Positions 36,414-46,393 of a stretch of DNA of 64,000 nucleotides are shown here, piece after piece. The notes beneath the pieces were generated by a model. That model saw only the letters and a list, made by a program, of their open reading frames with translations, did not search any database and was not told the DNA's origin. Position numbers and translations under genes: made by a program. The number at the start of each line of letters is the position of its first letter. Position 1 is the first letter of the stretch. Origin of the DNA: Oscillospiraceae bacterium (lineage in GTDB: Bacteria > Bacillota > Clostridia > Oscillospirales > Oscillospiraceae); assembly GCA_022804995.1 (NCBI GenBank), contig JAAWUC010000001.1, positions 1 through 64,000 of the forward strand, in the 5' to 3' direction.

Positions 36414-37422
36414 TGATATCGTCCTTTCCGCCCTTCAGGATGACGATCTCGTTCCGCTCCTCCAGGTCGCGGATGACGCCCACGATGCGCTGCTGGGCGT
36501 CCTCCACGTCCTTCATACGGACATTGGTTGTAATCTCCAGATCGTCCCGGATGGTTTCGGACATACGGCTGGACATGTTGGCAAACAGCTTGTTGGCCAC
36601 CTCGCTGTTGGCGGCCTTGAGGGCCAGGACCACGTCCCGCTGGTCGCAGTTGGCCAGCACCCGCTGCACCGCCCGGTCGTCCAGGGTGATGATGTCCTCG
36701 AACACGAACATCCGCTTGCGGATCTCGTCGGCCAGCTCCTGGTTGTTGACGCCCAGACGGTCGAAGATGGCCTTCTCGCTGGAGCGGTCCAGGTTGTTCA
36801 TGATGCCGGCCACATAGTCGATGCCGCCCAGCTTGACATTGGAGCTGGTGATGATATTGGAGAACTTCCGCTCCATCTCCCGCTCGATGATCTTGATGGT
36901 GTTGGGGGATGCGCTCTCCATGGTGGCGATAGCCTCCACCACCTTGACCTGCCGCTGGGGGGAGAGCTGCTCGATGACGCCCGCGGCCTTGTCCGGGTCC
37001 ACATAGGAGAGGACCAGGGCGATGGTCTGGGGACGCTCGTTCTGGAGGGCGGAAAAGAGGTTCTTCACATCCGCCTTGTCCAGGAAGGCGAACTCCCGGT
37101 TCTTCAGGCTCTTGGTCACCTTCTCCAGCAGGGAGAGGGCCGTCTGACTGCCGAAGGCCTTCTCCAGCACCGCCTTCGCGTACTCCAGGCCGCCCTCGGT
37201 AACGGCCTTGTTGGTCATGCAGTTCTGGTAGAACTCGGTGAGCACCTCCTCGGTGGTCTCCGAGTCCAGCATTCCCAGCCGGGCCACCTCCAGGGTGAGG
37301 AGCTCAATATCCTCCGGCTCCATGAACTGGTAGAGCTGAGACGCCTTATCCGCCCCCAAGGAGACAATGACCGCCGCCGCCTTCTGGGGGAAGCTGAGCG
37401 AAACCTTGGCCTCACCTGCCAT
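36406..37422 (-). CDS. fliG: Flagellar motor switch protein FliG
   Basis: FPQKAAAVIVSLGADKASQLYQFMEPEDIE; FVFEDIITLDDRAVQRVLANCDQRDVVLALKAA. Confidence 0.98.
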   Translation of the reverse strand: MAGEAKVSLSFPQKAAAVIVSLGADKASQLYQFMEPEDIELLTLEVARLGMLDSETTEEVLTEFYQNCMTNKAVTEGGLEYAKAVLEKAFGSQTALSLLEKVTKSLKNREFAFLDKADVKNLFSALQNERPQTIALVLSYVDPDKAAGVIEQLSPQRQVKVVEAIATMESASPNTIKIIEREMERKFSNIITSSNVKLGGIDYVAGIMNNLDRSSEKAIFDRLGVNNQELADEIRKRMFVFEDIITLDDRAVQRVLANCDQRDVVLALKAANSEVANKLFANMSSRMSETIRDDLEITTNVRMKDVEDAQQRIVGVIRDLEERNEIVILKGGKDDIIA

Positions 37423-39079
37423 TGCCATCCTCCTCTCTCAGCCAGTTCTTGAGCATCTGCGCGGCAATCTCCGGGTTGTTCTGGGCGAACTGCCGGACTG
37501 TCTTGCGCAGCTCCAAGCTCTTCTCGGTGTTGATCTCCATGATATCCGCGCCGGTCATGGGCGGGCCCTCTCCGGGCTGGCCCTCCGCGCCGATTGGCTG
37601 GAACTCGCCTGCGGCCTGCTCCGCCGCGGCGGCTTCCGCCTCCGCCAGAGCCTGCTCCTCCGCCAGCTGCTGTGCCTTCTTCTTTCTCCGGCCCCGCAGG
37701 ACAAGGATCAGCACCAGCAGCAGCACCAGCAGAGCGATGCCTCCGATAATGATGAAGGGCAGCATATCCGGTGTGATAGCCAGCCACGGCGTCACAATAT
37801 CATCTGCTGTCTCGCTGTCCGCGAAGGGCGCGATCAGCACGGACACCCGCTCCTGGGGCTCCTCGCCGCCGATACCGGCGGCACGGGCCACGTGGCCTCG
37901 CAGATCCAGCAGCTCCACCGAGTTGGCGGTGGGTGCGTTCTGGTTGATGGTGACGGCCACGGACACATCCGTGATGGTGCCGGCCACCACCTCAATCTGC
38001 TCCTTGCTCTCGTCAATCTTGTTGTCCCGGCTTCCGGACTGGCCGGCTACGTTCTCGTCTCCATTTACCTGGAGCTCGCCGCCCACGTAGGTGGGAAGAT
38101 CGGAGTTGCTGGTGGTGCCTACCACGCCGCCCACCGGGTTCTCGCCGTCCCGGCCGACATAGTAGAGCCACTCCTCCCGGCCGATGAGCCCGCCGTTTTC
38201 GTAGGAGCCCTCCGGCTGGTGGTAGGTGGTGTTCTCTATGTAGCGGCGGTTGATATCGATGGTGGTATTCACCGCCACCCGCACATTCCCGGATCCGTAG
38301 ATGCTCTCCAGCACCTGCATCACATTGGTGCGGATAAGGTTATTGTAATACTGCTCCCGCTGGAGCTTGAGCTGGCTGGCGTCTGTGAGCTCACCCAGCC
38401 CCCCCGCGTCCAGGCCGTAGGGGTTGCCCTTGGTATCCGACAGGCTGATGTTCTCAATGGACAGCCCCTGGATGGCGTGGGCCACCACGTTGCGGATGGA
38501 GGTGGCCGTCTTTTCGGAGAGCATGTCGCCGCCGGCCAGCTCCACCACCACCGTCGCCGAGCTGGCGGCGGGCTCGTTCTCAAAAACGTAGGTCCGCTCC
38601 TCCCCCAGGTTCAGGTTCACGTCGGCGTCCCGGACCTCGTCAAAGCTCCGGATGGTGGCCTCCAGCCGCTCCTGCACGGCGATAAGCCATGTGGTGGCCG
38701 CCTGGGAGCTGGTGGTCATGGCCCCCACGTTCTCGAACCAGGTGCTGTACAGGGACCCATCCTTGGGGTACCCCGCCTGCACCAGCCGAGCGGTCGCGAT
38801 ATCCCGCTGATCGGCCCGGACGTAGATGGTGTCCCCCTCCAGGCGGTAGTCCCTGAAGCCGTCCTCGTCCAGCTTGCTCATAATGGCGGACGCCTCTGTG
38901 CTGGAAAGGTTGGTAAACAGCGTCTCATAGGGCTGGCCGCTGCTCCACATGGCCAGAGCCGCGATGGCCGCGATGACCAGCACCACCGTCACGCCCAGCA
39001 GGACGCGGACCTTCATGCTCATATTTTTGAAGAAATCCTTGACCTTCTGCCAGAATTCCTTCACCTTTGTCGTATCCAA
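37412..39079 (-). CDS. fliF: Flagellar MS-ring protein FliF
   Basis: LFTNLSSTEASAIMSKLDEDGF..., RVQ..TIRSFDEVRDADVNLNL; terminal TM; before fliG. Confidence 0.97.
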   Translation of the reverse strand: MDTTKVKEFWQKVKDFFKNMSMKVRVLLGVTVVLVIAAIAALAMWSSGQPYETLFTNLSSTEASAIMSKLDEDGFRDYRLEGDTIYVRADQRDIATARLVQAGYPKDGSLYSTWFENVGAMTTSSQAATTWLIAVQERLEATIRSFDEVRDADVNLNLGEERTYVFENEPAASSATVVVELAGGDMLSEKTATSIRNVVAHAIQGLSIENISLSDTKGNPYGLDAGGLGELTDASQLKLQREQYYNNLIRTNVMQVLESIYGSGNVRVAVNTTIDINRRYIENTTYHQPEGSYENGGLIGREEWLYYVGRDGENPVGGVVGTTSNSDLPTYVGGELQVNGDENVAGQSGSRDNKIDESKEQIEVVAGTITDVSVAVTINQNAPTANSVELLDLRGHVARAAGIGGEEPQERVSVLIAPFADSETADDIVTPWLAITPDMLPFIIIGGIALLVLLLVLILVLRGRRKKKAQQLAEEQALAEAEAAAAEQAAGEFQPIGAEGQPGEGPPMTGADIMEINTEKSLELRKTVRQFAQNNPEIAAQMLKNWLREEDGNGR

Positions 39080-39119
39080 ACCGATCCCCCCCGGCCTCTC
39101 AAGTCAATCCACCTCACAC

Positions 39120-39428
39120 CTACAGGCTCATACGGGAGAGCTCGCTGTACGCGTTCAGCGCCTTTTCGCGCAGCTGCACCAGCACTGACATGCTCACCTG
39201 GCCCTTGTAGAGATCCAGCATCAGCTGGGCGGGGTTGTCCATCTGCCCGGTGGAGAGCAGGTACTCCTGCTTGGCGATGGTGTCCTCGCTCTCCCGGACG
39301 TTATCAATGGCGGTCTGGAAGATCTCCCCAAAGAGGGAGCCGCCCCCCTCCTTTTTCTCCGCCGCAGCCGCCCCGCGGCTGGGGAATACCTCCCACAGAG
39401 GTGAAATCGCCTGTACATTCGCGCTCAT
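39120..39428 (-). CDS. fliE: Flagellar hook-basal body complex protein FliE
   Basis: GEIFQTAIDNVRESEDTIAKQEYLLSTGQMDNPAQLMLDLYKGQVSMSVLVQLREKALNAYSELSRM. Confidence 0.94.
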   Translation of the reverse strand: MSANVQAISPLWEVFPSRGAAAAEKKEGGGSLFGEIFQTAIDNVRESEDTIAKQEYLLSTGQMDNPAQLMLDLYKGQVSMSVLVQLREKALNAYSELSRMSL

Positions 39429-39474
39429 GGCACGTTACCTCCTCGTCTTAGTGCGCGGCCCGCCGCGCCGTTTC

Positions 39475-39942
39475 TTACCGTCCGATCTCCAGTCCGCTGG
39501 AGATGACGGATTTGAGGACATTGAAAGCGGTCACGTTGGCGGAGTAGGCCTGACTGGCGGCCATCGCGTCTGTGATCTCCTTGACCAGATCCACATTGGG
39601 CAGCTCCACGTAGCCCTCCTCGTTGGCGTCGGGGTCCGTGGGGTCGTACTTGAGCTTGAAGTCGGAGGGGTCCTCCCCAATCTCCACCACCCGGACGCCG
39701 CCGGTGTTGCTGGCCCGCAGGTTGCTCACCGGCGCCTTCCCCATGGCGGCGGCCATGGCGTCCCGAAAGCTGGTCCGCCCCTGCTCCGCCTGGAACACCG
39801 TCACCTTCCGGCGGTAGGGCCCCTCGCCGTCCGCGACGCGGGTGGTGTTGATATTGGTGACGTTCTCACTGATCACGTCCAGCCGCAGCTGCTGGGCCGT
39901 GAAGCCGGAGCCGATGATATTGACTGTGCTGAGAAATGCCAT
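39475..39942 (-). CDS. flgC: Flagellar basal-body rod protein FlgC
   Basis: LDVISENVTNINTTR..., GYVELPNVDLVKEITDAMAASQAYSANVTAFNVLKSV. Confidence 0.95.
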   Translation of the reverse strand: MAFLSTVNIIGSGFTAQQLRLDVISENVTNINTTRVADGEGPYRRKVTVFQAEQGRTSFRDAMAAAMGKAPVSNLRASNTGGVRVVEIGEDPSDFKLKYDPTDPDANEEGYVELPNVDLVKEITDAMAASQAYSANVTAFNVLKSVISSGLEIGR

Positions 39943-40052
39943 TTGCCGTGACCTCCTTGGTTCTCATTCTTCTCTCCATCTGGGCCGGGACTCCCCCGGA
40001 CAGGTCCCCCCCTATTGTTTATTCACAAGGGCCGGAGCGCAGACCTGTTTCT

Positions 40053-40445
40053 TTACTGGCCCCGGATCGCCATCAGCAGCCGGGAGATATCGCTGCTCAT
40101 GGCCCGATAGGTGTGCTGGAGCTGATATGCGTTGCGCACCAGCTCCACTGATTGTTCCGCCACATTGACGCCGTTCCCATCCATGCGGGTGGTCTCCTCC
40201 TCGGCCACGCGGACCGTGGGGGCGGAACAGCTCAGGGCGCTGCGCATAGCGGCCACAGAGCCCTCCCCCCGGGCGGCGGCCTGCAGACTGTTCCGCAGGG
40301 CCTCCTCGAAGGTGACGTATTTGGTTTTATAGTTGGGCGTCTCCGCGTTAACAATATTATCCGATATAACCGTCTGTTTTGTCCACTGGAAATTCATGGA
40401 ACGCTGGAGCATCAGCATTGTATTGCTGGTAAGAAAATCCGACAT
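40053..40445 (-). CDS. flgB: Flagellar basal-body rod protein FlgB
   Basis: RSMNFQWTKQTVISDNIVNAETPNYKTKYVTFEEAL; GAAGGAG RBS before ATG 40445. Confidence 0.94.
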   Translation of the reverse strand: MSDFLTSNTMLMLQRSMNFQWTKQTVISDNIVNAETPNYKTKYVTFEEALRNSLQAAARGEGSVAAMRSALSCSAPTVRVAEEETTRMDGNGVNVAEQSVELVRNAYQLQHTYRAMSSDISRLLMAIRGQ

Positions 40446-40494
40446 AATTCGCTCCTTCACCGGCGCTGAAATTTTCTGCGTGTCATTTTGATTT

Positions 40495-40523
40495 ATTATA
40501 ATACGTTTTTCCCCTCAAAGCAA
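40495..40523 (-). promoter_or_regulatory. Sigma-A-type promoter for the flgB (fla/che) operon
   Basis: Minus strand TTGCTT-N17-TATAAT, 50 bp upstream of flgB. Confidence 0.8.
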
Positions 40524-40700
40524 GTAGAATTTCCATTATCAGCAAAAAAGACTATTGCGTGAAAAAAACTCCCGCCTATTTTATCATTTTGCCGAAAACC
40601 ATCTTTTTCCTGGTAAGAATATACCGTCCTGTTTTTTCCAGCCCTTCCAACAAGCGGAAAAGCCACAGACTCCAGAATATGAAGCCTGCGGCTGAAATAT

Positions 40701-40952
40701 TCATTTCTCCGGCTTTCTGTCCCCCGAACCGCCGCTCTGGAGCATATCCAGCAGAGCCAGCGGCGAGGCCCCCTCCCCGGCGGCCTCCCGGTTGGTGTCC
40801 GCCGCGCTGCGCAGCTCGGCGCGCAGAATGGACACGCTCTTGGGCGCCTCAATAGCTAAACGCACCCGTCCGGCCTCCACCGAGAGAACAGAAATCTCCA
40901 CGTCCTCCCCGATGAGCAGGGACTCCCCCACCTTCCGCTGGAGAATCAGCAT
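40701..40952 (-). CDS. csrA: Carbon storage regulator CsrA
   Basis: [47 protein letters not shown]. Confidence 0.97.
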   Translation of the reverse strand: MLILQRKVGESLLIGEDVEISVLSVEAGRVRLAIEAPKSVSILRAELRSAADTNREAAGEGASPLALLDMLQSGGSGDRKPEK

Positions 40953-41419
40953 GGCGCACCGCCCTCCCCGTCCCCAAACTCCGAGAGGCGGTGGTGCATC
41001 TGGTACTCCCCGCTCTCCAGGATCACCTGGACCGCCTGGCGGGTGCGGGGGTTAATGACCACCGGGCAGCGCAGATTCACCGTGCTCTCCCCCACCGGCT
41101 GGCGCACCACGCACAGGGTATAAAAGCACAGCTCCTCAATTCTCTCCGCCCCCAGCGAGCGCAGCTCCCCCTGCGGCAGGGCGGGGTGGTAGTCGTGGCG
41201 GAGGGAGAAGGGGTCCATGGCCACAAAGGCCAGCTGCGGCGCCGCCGCGCTCTGAAAGCACAGCAGGCTGCCGCCGCTGCCCTCGAAGGGCAGCAGATAG
41301 AACTCCTTCTCCTCCTCAAATCCGAAGAGGCCGTTGGGAAAGTGAAGCGCCTCCTCCGGAGCGCACTCCACCTCTCCGAAATACTTTGTTCGCAGCAGCA
41401 CCGCTTTTCCTCCTGTCAT
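40946..41419 (-). CDS. fliW: Flagellar assembly factor FliW
   Basis: [37 protein letters not shown]..., [29 protein letters not shown]; overlaps csrA. Confidence 0.96.
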   Translation of the reverse strand: MTGGKAVLLRTKYFGEVECAPEEALHFPNGLFGFEEEKEFYLLPFEGSGGSLLCFQSAAAPQLAFVAMDPFSLRHDYHPALPQGELRSLGAERIEELCFYTLCVVRQPVGESTVNLRCPVVINPRTRQAVQVILESGEYQMHHRLSEFGDGEGGAPC

Positions 41420-42024
41420 CCCTTCACGTCCACGGGCTCATAGTTGGGGTCCGCAGAGGGGGGCACGTAGATGGGGCCTCCGATATACTTGATGATGACC
41501 TCCGGCCGCTGGGTGACGGTGAGCTCCACGTCGCCGGGGGTGAACTTGAAGTCCCCCTGGCCGAACTTCCAGTCGAAGTTGAGCTTATCCATCTCGTAGC
41601 GGATGTTCATCTCCCCCACATCCCAAGTGATCTCCGGCCCCACGGAGGGCAGGAAGTCCATGCCCAGCTCCCGTGACAGAGGCTTATCCATGGTCTGGCG
41701 GGCGAACTTGGTGATGACCTCCTCCCCCAGCTTGGTTTCCATCATCAGCTTTCCCTGCTGGGCGTAGGCGGCGGTGGCCTGATAGGCCGTCTGCCGGCCC
41801 TTCTGGGCGCTCTGCTCAATGCTGCGCACAGCGGTGGGGGTGACGGAGTTGCGGGCCTCGAAGGTGTCGATGTTCACTCGGATGGGCTTGGACTTGATCT
41901 CCAGCCCGCCCTTGTCCCGCTTGATCTCCATCTCTACGGTGCCTCTGGCATATTCCAGCTTGGCGTTGGTGGTCTTCATCTCAATCTGGATGGGGACCGT
42001 TGTAATCTCAATCAGTGGCTTCAT
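41416..42024 (-). CDS. DUF6470 (YviE-like) family protein
   Basis: KPLIEITTVPIQIEMKTTNAKLE...; between flgL and fliW as in other Firmicutes. Confidence 0.85.
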   Translation of the reverse strand: MKPLIEITTVPIQIEMKTTNAKLEYARGTVEMEIKRDKGGLEIKSKPIRVNIDTFEARNSVTPTAVRSIEQSAQKGRQTAYQATAAYAQQGKLMMETKLGEEVITKFARQTMDKPLSRELGMDFLPSVGPEITWDVGEMNIRYEMDKLNFDWKFGQGDFKFTPGDVELTVTQRPEVIIKYIGGPIYVPPSADPNYEPVDVKG

Positions 42025-42099
42025 TGTGTGAAAAACGCTCCCTTCTGCAAAATTTCAGAGGCATCCGTGCCCTCTCCATCACACAACCGCTGGGAAAAC

Positions 42100-43275
42100 T
42101 CAGCGCATGTAGTCGATCAGCGACTCCGACAGAAGCTGGGTTCCGATTTTCAGCGCCGCGTTGTAGACGGTGTAGTTGTACAGGAACTCCGAAATCGCGT
42201 CTGCCTCGTCCACATGCTCAATATTGTACCGCTCCTCCTGGAGGACGTCGGCCTGGTCCTCCAGCCGGGTCTGGTTGCTCTTGAGGAACTTGCCCTTGGT
42301 GTCGATGCTGGTGTGCTGGTTGCTCAGCTCCGAGACGGCGTCCTGGAGCTTGCGCAGCAGGCGGTCGGCGGTCTCCTGGTCCGCGCTTCCGTTCTCCCAC
42401 TCTCCGCTCTCGGCGTCGCAGCGGGAGAGCAGATCGCCTATCTTCTTCATGATCATGACCACGTTCTTGGGGTCCCCGTCCTCGTCCATGCCGTACCCCA
42501 GTATATTGATCCCCGGCAGAGAGGTGTCAAAGGCGGTGCCCTTAATGACCTCGCCATCCTCGTTCTCCTTCATGCCCATGCCCAGATCCACGTAGGTGGT
42601 CTCCTTGGACATCTTCTCCAGCTTCTTCAGGTCCGTCTGGTCCTTGTAGTACGCGGCCCAAGCCTTCTCATCCTCCGTCGCGTTCTCAAGCTGCTCCGCC
42701 GTAGGCTCCGGGATGCCGTAGCTGTTCTTTTCCCAGCCGGTGGGCTCCGGGCTGTTGAGGGGCCGGCCCACGGTTCCTGCGTTGACGTTCACCCCACGGT
42801 AGTAGAGGGTCTTCATATCCTCGCTCCAGGTGAAGGGGGCGTTGAGCCCGTCCGCGCCGGAGAAGACGAAGTGCTCGCCGTACTTGGCGCCGTTTATGGT
42901 CTGGATGATGGACTCCCCCAGATCCTTCATCTCCTGGCCCAGGGGCTGGCGGCCGGACGCGGTGGCGCTGTTCTCGCCACGGATAGCGGCCTCGATGCCG
43001 CCCAGGGACATCTTGTTCCGGGCGGTGTCCACGGCGGTCCAGGCCATGGAGAGGCGGCTGTAGGTGTCCTTGGTGTTTTTGAGATAGCTGTCGTTGTTGA
43101 TCATGGCCCGGCGCACACGCCACGCCTGCGCGGCTGCGGCGGGGTCCTCCGCGGCGCTGTGGAATTTGCGGCCGGTCTGCACCTTCAGGGCGGAATCGCT
43201 GAACTTCTTGGTGCTGTTGCCCAGGTTGAACCGGTATGTGTTCATCATCATGTTGGTGGTGATGCGGAATCCCAT
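42100..43275 (-). CDS. flgL: Flagellar hook-associated protein FlgL
   Basis: MGFRITTNMMMNTYRFNLGNSTKKFSDSALKVQTGRKFHSAAEDPAAAAQAWRVRRA; follows flgK. Confidence 0.93.
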   Translation of the reverse strand: MGFRITTNMMMNTYRFNLGNSTKKFSDSALKVQTGRKFHSAAEDPAAAAQAWRVRRAMINNDSYLKNTKDTYSRLSMAWTAVDTARNKMSLGGIEAAIRGENSATASGRQPLGQEMKDLGESIIQTINGAKYGEHFVFSGADGLNAPFTWSEDMKTLYYRGVNVNAGTVGRPLNSPEPTGWEKNSYGIPEPTAEQLENATEDEKAWAAYYKDQTDLKKLEKMSKETTYVDLGMGMKENEDGEVIKGTAFDTSLPGINILGYGMDEDGDPKNVVMIMKKIGDLLSRCDAESGEWENGSADQETADRLLRKLQDAVSELSNQHTSIDTKGKFLKSNQTRLEDQADVLQEERYNIEHVDEADAISEFLYNYTVYNAALKIGTQLLSESLIDYMR

Positions 43276-43308
43276 ATCTGTGCCTCCTTAATTACAGTCT
43301 ATGCTTCG

Positions 43309-45291
43309 TTAAACCGCCGTGCCGTTGATGAGCTTATCCAGCATGGAGTCCAGGGTGGTCAGCAGGCGGCAGGCGGCGGAATAGGACTTGGAGAACTGAA
43401 TCATGCCGGTCGCCTCCTCGTTGAGATCCACGCCGGAGATGCTCTGCCGGCTGTTCTCCAGATCCAGCGCCTCGGTGCTGTAGCCGATATATTTCGCGTT
43501 GCTGACCTGGCCGTCCGTGGCCAGGGTGCCTCCGATGTTGTCGAAGAACTCCCGGAAGGTGCCTTGGAAAAATGCCTTGTCACTCTTGGCGTCCCCCTGA
43601 ACGTCCTTGGGCATATACGTCATCTTCTTGTCGTAGAGGGTAATAAAGTGGTTGATATTTTCGTTGGCAGTGCTGTTCCCCTCCCCCTTCGGCAGCTTGC
43701 TCCGGAGCATCCGGGTGGTGGTATTCTGCCAGCCGGCGGAGACGGAGATGTTCTTGGCGGTGATGCCGGTGGGGTCGTTGCTGTCGCCGCTGTTGCTGAA
43801 CAGAACGCCGCCGTTGTAGTAGTCGTACTCCTCCTCCAGGACGCCCTGCTGCTTGAGCGCGTCCAGCAGCTCCACGCATTCGCCCTTCTCCCAGCCAACC
43901 AGATCGTCCTTGTTGATCGTCCTTGTCACGCCATCAACCACAAAGTCAATGACCTTCCCGTCGGCATCCACAAAGTCTCCGTCCTTATTTGTGCGGTAGA
44001 CCACCGCCGGATCCATCTGGTTTGCCTCGTTCATCACCGAGGCGAACTTCTGCGCCAAGCTGTCCAGTGCCCGGATGTAATAGGGGATGCCCCGCTTGCC
44101 GGAGGCTTTTGGGTCGTCGGCAATATCATCCTCGCTGGCGAACACGCCCTCCTCGGTCAGCATCTCCCGGATGGCCTGGATCGCGCCGGACAGGGTTGTG
44201 TCATCCAGATTCACAGGGTCCGTGATCTCCTTGTCTTGAGCATCCCGCATATACCGGCCATCCTCGTCCTTCAGGGGCTGGAGCTGCATGAGATATTTCT
44301 CGTCGTTGTAGGTGTCGGCCAGCTCCAGGTCTTGTGTCGGGTCGCCCTTTTCTGTTTTATACCAAACGTCATCCGTAGGTTGCTTTTGGTCGTCTAAATA
44401 CTTTTTACTTGCCGGATCGGTCGGGTCATAATCCGGATTCAAATTCTCCACCGGGTGCTGCAAAATCCCGATCTGGGTTCCAAACACGCCGTCCACCAGT
44501 TTGATGGGCTTGCCGTCCTCACCCTTGCTGTCGGCCAGGGTGATGGTCAGCTTCTCCACCTCGGTATACTGATCCAGCCGCTCCATGGAGTACTCCACGT
44601 TGATGTGCATCAGCCGGGAGAGTTCGTCGATAGCCACGTTCCGGTCGTCCCGCAGCTCCAGGGCGCTGTCGCCGTAGATGCTGTGCTCCCGGATCTGCTT
44701 GTTGAGATCCCGGATCTTGGTGAGCAGGCTGTTGGCCGTGTTCAGCTCGTCCTTGAGCTTCCCCTCCTGCTTCTGGATCAGGCCCTCCACGTCCTTGGCG
44801 GCGGTGTTGAGGAGCTGGCAGAGGATATCCGCCTCGGCGCGGACCAGCTCGTCATAGTTGTCAATGCCGGTCCGGGTGTCCAGGTCCTCAATGGACTGGA
44901 AGAGCTCATGGAGCTGGTTGGTGATGATGCCGAAGTCCTCGTCTCCCCGGGCCACCTCGTCAAAGGTAGCGCGCAGCTGATCCAGGCCGTTCTGCCACGC
45001 CTCCACCTGGCCCAGCTGGGAGTTCTTGTCCCGGTAGCGGATATCCAGGAAGGGGTCCCGCAGCTGCGTGGTGCGCTCGCAGAGCACGCCGTAGCCCACA
45101 TCCACCATGAAGCTGTTGGCATACTTGGCCTGGCCGGTGGCGTTGAGGCTCACCAGGTCCAGCCGCTGGCGGGTGTAGCCCTTGGTGTTGATATTGGCGA
45201 TGTTGTTTCCGGTGACGTTCAAAGAGCCCTGGGAGGCGTAAAGCGCCAGACGGGCGGTGGTAAAGGAACCAAAAGTGCCGATAACTGCCAT
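43309..45291 (-). CDS. flgK: Flagellar hook-associated protein FlgK
   Basis: GSFTTARLALYASQGSLNVTGNNIANINTKGYTRQRLDL; C-terminal SGVDLNEEATGMIQFSKSYSAACRLLTTLDSMLDKLIN. Confidence 0.97.
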   Translation of the reverse strand: MAVIGTFGSFTTARLALYASQGSLNVTGNNIANINTKGYTRQRLDLVSLNATGQAKYANSFMVDVGYGVLCERTTQLRDPFLDIRYRDKNSQLGQVEAWQNGLDQLRATFDEVARGDEDFGIITNQLHELFQSIEDLDTRTGIDNYDELVRAEADILCQLLNTAAKDVEGLIQKQEGKLKDELNTANSLLTKIRDLNKQIREHSIYGDSALELRDDRNVAIDELSRLMHINVEYSMERLDQYTEVEKLTITLADSKGEDGKPIKLVDGVFGTQIGILQHPVENLNPDYDPTDPASKKYLDDQKQPTDDVWYKTEKGDPTQDLELADTYNDEKYLMQLQPLKDEDGRYMRDAQDKEITDPVNLDDTTLSGAIQAIREMLTEEGVFASEDDIADDPKASGKRGIPYYIRALDSLAQKFASVMNEANQMDPAVVYRTNKDGDFVDADGKVIDFVVDGVTRTINKDDLVGWEKGECVELLDALKQQGVLEEEYDYYNGGVLFSNSGDSNDPTGITAKNISVSAGWQNTTTRMLRSKLPKGEGNSTANENINHFITLYDKKMTYMPKDVQGDAKSDKAFFQGTFREFFDNIGGTLATDGQVSNAKYIGYSTEALDLENSRQSISGVDLNEEATGMIQFSKSYSAACRLLTTLDSMLDKLINGTAV

Positions 45292-45338
45292 ACGATATAT
45301 TCTCCTTCACAAATAAGCCTAACTGTCAACGTTCTGTC

Positions 45339-45791
45339 TCACGCCCGGAAATCGGTCTGCCGGCGCGTCTCCATCTCCTTGGGGGGATCCGCCTCCCGCT
45401 CGGCGCAGTAAAGCTCAATGGCCCGCAGGTTGACCTCCAGCGTATTGCGTGCCGCGCTGGAGGCCGCCTGGAACACCTCGTACTGCTGGCGCAGGGTGTC
45501 GGCAACCCGCCGCGTCTCCACCTCCAGGCCCTCCGGGCTGTGCTCCACCAGATCCCGCAGGGGCACCCCCCGCAGTCCCAGCTGCTCGATCATTTTATCC
45601 CGCTTCTGGTCGATTCCCCGCAGGGACAGGCTGAGCACCTGCTCCCGCTTCATGCACTCGTCCACGCCGGCCACATCGCCCCGGCTGGCGGCGCCGGCCT
45701 TCTGCCGCTCCACCTCCGCGAGCTGCTCGACGGTCTCCGTCAGCTGGCGCAGCAGCTTCAAATAATCCGTCCACTGCGTCTGGGCCATCAC
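45339..45791 (-). CDS. flgN: FlgN-like flagellar chaperone
   Basis: Helical protein between flgM and flgK. Confidence 0.85.
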   Translation of the reverse strand: MMAQTQWTDYLKLLRQLTETVEQLAEVERQKAGAASRGDVAGVDECMKREQVLSLSLRGIDQKRDKMIEQLGLRGVPLRDLVEHSPEGLEVETRRVADTLRQQYEVFQAASSAARNTLEVNLRAIELYCAEREADPPKEMETRRQTDFRA

Positions 45792-46096
45792 GCGTCCTCC
45801 TCCATCAGCAGCATCCTTGCCGCCGTCTCCCGGGGATCAATGGGGTAGCTCCCGCTGCGCACCTGTCGGCGCAGCTCCTGGATCTTGCCGGTGGTGTTTG
45901 CCGTGCGCACCTGCTGGGAGAGGCGGGCCGCCAACTCCCGGAAGCTGCCGCTCTCCTCCTGGCCGGGGGCCTGGGAGAAGGTGTAGCAGTCGTAGCGGCC
46001 TCCGCGCCGTCCCGAGCGCTCCGCACCAGTCCGGCTCACCCGCCAGGCTGTATTCTGTTGGATGGGCGTAATGCCCTCTGTCCCTGTAATCAACAT
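45788..46096 (-). CDS. flgM: Anti-sigma-28 factor FlgM
   Basis: MLITGTEGITPIQQNTAWRVSR...REtAARMLLMEED; RBS GGAGG 8 nt upstream of ATG 46096; overlaps flgN. Confidence 0.85.
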   Translation of the reverse strand: MLITGTEGITPIQQNTAWRVSRTGAERSGRRGGRYDCYTFSQAPGQEESGSFRELAARLSQQVRTANTTGKIQELRRQVRSGSYPIDPRETAARMLLMEEDA

Positions 46097-46307
46097 GGTT
46101 ATGGCCTCCATACTGCCGCTCCGGCGGGGCCGGGGCCGCGGCAAACCTATAAAATACCAAATCCTTTGTACTATTTCTATCGGACCGCAAAGCGAAAAAA
46201 TAACGAATGTGACAGATTTTTTTTGGCGGAGCCCCGCCGCGCCCAATATTCCCCAGCTGTCCCAGGATTTTCGGGGCGGCTCACCGGAAAGTTTTAAAAA
46301 TTTTGGA

Positions 46308-46336
46308 TTGCAAGGGGACCCGCTATCCGATATAAT
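46308..46336 (+). promoter_or_regulatory. Sigma-A-type promoter for the PilZ gene
   Basis: TTGCAA-N17-TATAAT. Confidence 0.85.
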
Positions 46337-46393
46337 AGAGCAAGAGAACTCACACCCCTTCCGGGGACGACAGATATGATGGAGGATTTTGGG

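Noticed and set aside
42028-44397. 789-aa plus-strand ORF
   Set aside because: Antisense to flgL and flgK; no domain features.
46320-46340. Sigma-28-like CCGATA near the PilZ gene
   Set aside because: No matching TAAA at 15-nt spacing; the overlapping TTGCAA-N17-TATAAT is a far better sigma-A fit.
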